From Lentinula raphanica (taxonomy: Eukaryota > Basidiomycota > Agaricomycetes > Agaricales > Omphalotaceae), in the NCBI GenBank assembly GCA_027919835.1, contig JANVFP010000005.1, positions 620,001 to 684,000 of the forward strand: 64,000 bases of DNA, given 5' to 3'. Both the position numbers and the translations under genes were made by a program. Within the stretch, counting starts at the first letter, position 1; each line of letters opens with the position of its first letter. Below are positions 58,999-64,000 of this stretch, piece after piece. The notes under the pieces are model-generated. The model had not been told where the DNA came from. It saw only the letters and a list, made by a program, of their open reading frames with translations, and searched no databases.

Positions 58999-59135
58999 TG
59001 TCCTTCAGATTCTTCAGATTATTCGATACCCAAGGAAAAACTACACGAAATACCTTTCGCAACCTAGTCAGTGCTCTTCAAAGGCGAATTAGCTATCAAG
59101 ATATCTCTTCAACTCATATCGGAACAACACACAGG

Positions 59136-59395
59136 CTCTGGGCTTTTCGGGAGCCATGATCGTCGCCGCGTTCGCGTTCTACGTGTCGAAAAAGCATATA
59201 GAGGGTAGAAGGAAGGAGGATCTAGCAAGATATGAAGCAGGTCGTGCCTTGCTTCAGTCATTCAAACTCCGGCCTTTCTACTGATTGGGTATTCTTGAAG
59301 AACTCGCCGAAGTCGCCAAGGGAAAGGTGCAGAGCATGCAACCATTAGGAGCTTCAGATAAGGAGCATCAGACTTCTCCTACTAGCACTACGTAG
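59136..59395 (+). CDS. Possible remnant of a small single-TM protein gene (DUF4748-like)
   Basis: After a CAG acceptor at about 59136 the frame reads ALGFSGAMIVAAFAFYVSKK followed by HIEGRRKEDLARYEA. This is one hydrophobic helix followed by a charged helix, as in small fungal mitochondrial-type proteins annotated DUF4748. A GTCGTG donor could follow, with a last piece KVQSMQPLGASDKEHQTSPT to a TAG at 59393-59395. The 5' exons would lie where the fold-back element now ends (58998), so the gene may have been cut by the insertion. I did not find a start codon. Identification is tentative. Confidence 0.35.
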
Positions 59396-59598
59396 TACGA
59401 AATTGCCACTGCGCCGATTCCCGTTACGTTGGACGAGCAAACTTTACCTTATGTGTTCAAAATCTGAAATCTCGACACGATCTAATACTCCGCTATTGCT
59501 CTGAAGCGAATATGGACTTGACAGGGCCCTGGCTACGCGAGCATGCTCTCTTTACAAGTTTGAGCTTCTCCTTTTGTGAACAAATCACCAACGAGCAC

Positions 59599-59605
59599 TA
59601 TAAAA
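59599..59605 (+). promoter_or_regulatory. TATA box of GMC gene 2
   Basis: TATAAAA lies 36 bp upstream of the ATG at 59641. Confidence 0.5.
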
Positions 59606-59640
59606 TGTAGCTGGGATCGAAGATTGCCAGTTAGACAAAA

Positions 59641-62600
59641 ATGCCCCTTCTTGAATCTTACGATGTTATCTTTGCTGGAGGCTCGTCATCCTCTCGGACT
59701 GTGTCCTGCATGTGCCGATTTCTCAACAATTCTCATCTTCTATAGGTGGAACCGTCGCATGCATCATCGCTAGTCGTCTTGCTCAAGCGGATCCCTCGTT
59801 GCGTATTCTGGTAAGTTATAATAGACCCTGTCCATATCAAAACTCACTTCAACCACACCCTAGATCATAGAAGCCGGCTCACACAGCTTAAATCTTCATC
59901 ATCACGTTCAGCCCGCACGATATCTCAACAATCTCGGTCAAGGCCATACTTTCTCTCACCATAACAGTGTGCACAGTGAAGCACTCGGTGGCAGGTCTAT
60001 TTGCGTTCCTTCCGCGTGCTGCATGGGCGGTGGCTCGGCCGTGAACTGTAAGGGACATCGCACATCTTACTACACATCGTGTTAACGAGAGCCAATACTA
60101 GTTATGTTGTATGTCCGTCCTGCTGCATCCGACTACGATGATTGGGAAAAACTTGGCAATCCCGGTTGGGGATCAGCATCATTGATCCCTTTGTCCAAGA
60201 AGGTGTGTAACAGGTCGCAATGGTTAACAGCATGCAGTCAACATCACCATTTTGATCAGGTCGAGACCTACCAGATTCCCTCCGGCAGTCCATCTGTGCA
60301 CGGATTCACAGGACCCATCAAGGTATCCCGCGGAGGACACGAGACGAACATTGGTAGAGAATTCTTGGAGACCGCAGGTCGATATGACAAGGACAGGATA
60401 TCGTCGTCTTCCGCAGACTTGCAAGACTTTGAAACGCTCAATGTATATGGGGTAAGTCCTCATGATACTCCGTAAAAGAGCTTGTCCTTATGTACATCCA
60501 TAAGCCTTTGCACAAGTACGTGTGTTAGTCGTCCGTGTCACCGACGAATGATTCTTTACCTTTACAATGAGGTACATCGATTCGCAAACCGGGAAACGTT
60601 CCGACACTGCACATCATTTCTTCTACAACCTTCACAACTCTAATTTAGACCCGGAGTCAAGTCAACACAATGTGCATGTCTTGACCAACAGACGCGTCGT
60701 TCAAGTCATTCTCAAGTATATCAATGTTATCGTCTACAAGCATGGGAACTCATCTATACTGATTCGGGCAGAGACAAGCGTGCGGTCGGGGTTGAGTACG
60801 TTGTTCATGAAGACATTGATCACAGACCTCAAAAGCAGCCTCGTGTTGCATGTGCATCTCGCCTTGTGGTGCTTTCGAGCGGAGCTTTCGGGTCTCCTGC
60901 AATTTTGGAACGGTGAGGTTGAGAAACATCTGCATCATCGAATGGCACTCTGACCTTGTGCCCTCCTGGACTCCAGATCTGGAATAGGCTCCGCGTCTTG
61001 TCTTGCTGATGTGGATGTTCGCCAGATTGTGGATCTTCCGGGTGTCGGAGAAAACTACAATGGTGAACGTCATTGTTCCAGTACATCTCGCCTTTCCTAT
61101 TGAACATATCGTGGCTAGACCATAATGTCGGGTTTGCAACATATCTCGCCTCGGAAGACTCTGACTGCTTGGACGGGATATTCAGTGGAGAAGAAGAAGC
61201 TATCAGACGTGAGTGTGTCTATCATTGTGGTTACGACTCATTCACAGTATATTGTTGTTCGATAGCATATTTGAAGGAGTGGGAGGAACGAGGCTCAGGG
61301 CTGTTGGCACATAAGTACAATATTACCTCTTGCTCCTTAACCCGCACTGAATGAGTAATCAATTTCTTATAGCTCCTTCGATGCAACAGTAAAATTACGA
61401 CCAACGCCGAAAGAGCTCGAAGAACTTGGACCAGACTTCAAGCTGGTTTGGGAGGAATTTTTCGCTGGAGCACCCGACAAACCAGTCGCATATCTGAGTC
61501 CCACTGCAGGGTGATATTTCAATCTACTTCGCTTACTTTTGCAGGCATTAATGAAGTTGCACATATCATCTTACTTCTATCAAGAGACCTGATGAATTGT
61601 GCAAAGGGCCCTTCTGCGCCGTTGAAGAAATTTAGCATGGTCTCCTACACGGTGTGCTCGCACCATATCCGCGGTCCTTCCTATTCTGATAAGGTTTCTT
61701 CCAGGCTTATCCCCTCGCTGTAGGTTATACTCATATCACTTCTGCATCAAACCCTTGGGCTCCATTAAGGTTTGACCCCAAGTATCTGACCCAGTAAGTA
61801 CCTATAATTCTTGATTCATGTTTTTTCTTGACATAACATCCATTCCTAGCCCAGCTGATGTCGCGGTCCTTCGTTGGGGCTACAAACGTGGTCGTGAGCT
61901 TGCACGAAGAATGAAGTCCTACAGAGGCATCAGCAAAAATGTTCTGTGCTCAGGGCTACCCAACATAGATCTCAAAGAACTCCAAGTTGCCTGGGGTCTC
62001 TAGAGTCTTCAGTGTCTTTGGTGTCTCCTGAGACACCCCCCAAAACCTAAAGCCTTTAGAGTTTCTTGAATGTCTTTCAAAATCTCTGAATTTCTTTAGA
62101 TATCTTTAAAAATCTTTGAATATCTTTAGAAATCTTTGAATATCTCTGAGAATCTCTGAGAGTCTTCCAGAGAGATTTAGATATCTTTCAAAGATTTTCC
62201 AAAGCTCTTTAATGAGTTCAAATGATTCAAAAAGTTATTCAATCACTTTTACTTCATCATATGATACTCTATCTATTGCTCTTATATTGACTATATCTAC
62301 TAACACCCATATATTATGATATACTGTATTTGAACTTGATAACTATTAATTTCGAAACACATTCTAATTATATGTATCATAATATATTATTACAACCATT
62401 ATATATGTGTGATGTTAATAAATATAATAAATAACAATGTATATAGTATATGTTATTATAGCTATATTCAGATTTTGACCTGGTGAAGTTCTTTTTGATT
62501 GTACACAGTCCACGGTGGCAGGTCATGTGACCACCTATACTATTGACAACTGTGAGTTGGAATATTTTAACTGATATTTACACTGTATTACTACACTATA

Positions 62601-63727
62601 CTATCTTCTAAATGTTAAGATGCAATAGTATCTCATTTCATATTCAATATCTCAAATTTCAAATTTTTGAAAACACTCAAAGTCTTCAGAGAAGCTCAAA
62701 TATCTTTCAAAGATGTTCAAAGATATTCAAAGATATTCAAAGATCATTCAAAGATATTCAGAGAACATGAAAAATCTCAAGAAATCTTCAGGATATTGGA
62801 AAAAACCTAGGCAGCTCAGAGTATCCAAGCTCTCTGGAGTATCTGAAGAGCTCAGGTTATTCCCAAAAACCTGGAGCATTTTTGGGATCTTTGAGTTACC
62901 TTTGAACAACTCAGAAACAATTCTAAAGAATTTCAAGGAAACCAAATTTTGAGCTGTTTTTCCAAAGAGTTCTGAGAGTCTAGATACTTTAAACTATTTG
63001 AGAGACTTTAGACTTTGGGGGGAATCTCTGGTGTCTTTGAAAGACCTCTGGTCAGGGATATTTTTCCTGATGGGTGAAATCGCTGCTGGGCATCCCAAGT
63101 TCTCTTCGAATTCTTCTACTCCGGACCCCAAGCAACCTTTTACCCCTGCATCTATTGTGCCTTCTGCATCTGGGCCTGTCGCTATTGATACTCCAGAAAT
63201 AGTCTACACCGTAGAAGACGATAAGGCGATAGATGACTACATCAGAGCTACTGGTAAGAAAGGGTCTAGCACCGATTTTTCTTTCCACTTTCACTGAGCT
63301 CACTATATATGTTCTGTTTCGAAGTGAGTACAACGTGGCATTCGGTGAGTCTTTCATCCTGTCTTATCTTGTGCACATTACGACCTACCCACATGCTTTC
63401 GGTATAGCTCGGAACTTGTGCGATGAAACCCCGTGAAGCGGGCGGAGTAGTCGATGCTCGGCTCAATGTGTATGGAGTGGAGAATTTGAAAGTAGCAGGT
63501 ATGTTCGTTTTCTTTCGAATGTATCGTCTCGAGGACGAAGATACTGATAGTGTTTCGAAGATCTGAGCATTGCTCCCTTGAACGTCGGAGCTAATACGTA
63601 CAATACAGCGCTCAGTATTGGGTATGGGTTGAGCATTGAGCTAAAATTTCAGAGCTAATCATCACCTCACAGAGAGAAGGCTTTCCTCATCGTCGCGGAA
63701 GATTTAGGTATCTCTTACAGCAAGTAG
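59641..63727 (+). pseudogene. GMC oxidoreductase, alcohol (methanol) oxidase-like, interrupted by a 1.1-kb insertion
   Basis: This homologue of the minus-strand GMC gene is in inverted orientation. Pieces in order are MPLLESYDVIFAG, GGTVACIIASRLAQADPSLR, IIEAGSHSLNLHHHVQPARY, GGGSAVN, MLYVRPAASDYDDWEKLGNP, VETYQIPSGSPSVHGFTGPI, RYIDSQTGKRSDTAHHFFYN, KRAVGVEYVVHEDID, LSSGAFGSPAILERSGIGSA, IVDLPGVGENYN, LKEWEERGSGLLAHN, VKLRPTPKELEELGPDF, GYTHITSASNPWAPLRFDP and YKRGRELARRMKSYRG. The insertion 61928-63072 follows, then GEIAAGHPKFSSN, AIDDYIRATG, WHSLGTCAMKPREAGGVVDA (catalytic His region), APLNVGANTYNTALSIG and the end AEDLGISYSK. Intron 1 has a GC donor (GGAG|GCTCGT). Apart from these, the exons stay in frame, so it was probably inactivated recently, unless the insertion is spliced out. 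Confidence 0.82.
61928..63072. mobile_element. 1145-bp element with CATCAG termini inserted in GMC gene 2
   Basis: It starts CATCAGCAAAAATGT and ends ATTTTTCCTGATG. The target base pair GG is duplicated (61926-61927 and 63073-63074), and removal restores AGAGGTGAAATC, the text of the intact paralogue. The first 11 bases of its terminus are shared with the 245-bp element in the satellite. The body is AT-rich in the middle, with many TCTTTGAATATCTTT-like repeats in both orientations toward the two ends. A 79-codon frame at 62713 is composed of such repeats and is not called. No transposase was seen. Confidence 0.82.
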
Positions 63728-64000
63728 ACTCCGGTGATGATTCAAAGAATTATTTTCTTTGATGTTTGAATCCGGCTGAATCTGTTCATCAGTTTACATA
63801 GAAGGATTGGCAATATCTCAGGCTATTGAGTTGTACGCCTCGGTCAATTCGCATTCTACTTCTTGTCCGGTGTCTTCCAGTGTCCAGTGTGAAAAATAGT
63901 GTCGGACCTGTCGGTGCATTGCAGCCTTAGTGCCGTTAGTGATAGAAGAGTATCACTCAACTGGCTCAGACAAATTGAACTTTGAGTCGATGCTCTTCAA
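63728..64000. other. 3' flank of GMC gene 2, no gene seen
   Basis: The last 273 bp of the window contain no supported coding region. Confidence 0.5.

Overview
The window is nuclear DNA from a filamentous basidiomycete, most likely an Agaricomycete. Genes carry many short GT-AG introns (about 50-70 bp), and the families fit this group: a Dhh1 helicase with a Gln-rich tail, Ish1-repeat protein, DUF6534-like 7TM proteins, alcohol-oxidase-type GMC enzymes and small secreted proteins. No bacterial-type operons, RNA genes or CRISPR arrays were seen. All gene models were spliced by eye.

Layout. 1-4132: tandem MFS transporter genes, the first truncated by the window edge. 4748-10820: housekeeping block with SDH assembly factor 2, an Ish1/Msc1-type protein, a secreted unknown on the minus strand and a GRGG(I/V)GNI-repeat (Par32/DUF3602-like) protein. 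11537-13853: tandem C2H2+RING protein genes. 14693-20567: a palindromic CACTA-like MITE split by a young Copia retrotransposon with apparently identical LTRs and one frameshift in pol. 21976-30681: a Ser-rich unknown, a 7TM protein, Dhh1 and a 2OG-Fe(II) dioxygenase. 31555-34182: tandem small secreted protein genes. 34183-44726: a gene-poor stretch with only low-complexity tracts and one weak gene candidate. 44727-46278: a second 7TM gene.

46398-63727 is the most striking part. Two alcohol-oxidase-like GMC genes point away from each other and flank a 7.9-kb fold-back element (51088-58998). That element has CACTGG...CCAGTG ends, a 3-bp target duplication (TGT), AT-rich arms of about 1.8 kb, and a 3.5-kb core of a decamer satellite. 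A solo LTR sits in its left arm, and a 245-bp element with CATCAG termini sits in the satellite. A 1145-bp element with related CATCAG termini interrupts the right-hand GMC gene. No transposase is visible in any of the TIR elements, so they look non-autonomous.

The recurring theme is local duplication (MFS, RING, secreted protein, 7TM, GMC) combined with nested transposons. I see no evidence for a biosynthetic cluster; the genes appear functionally independent.
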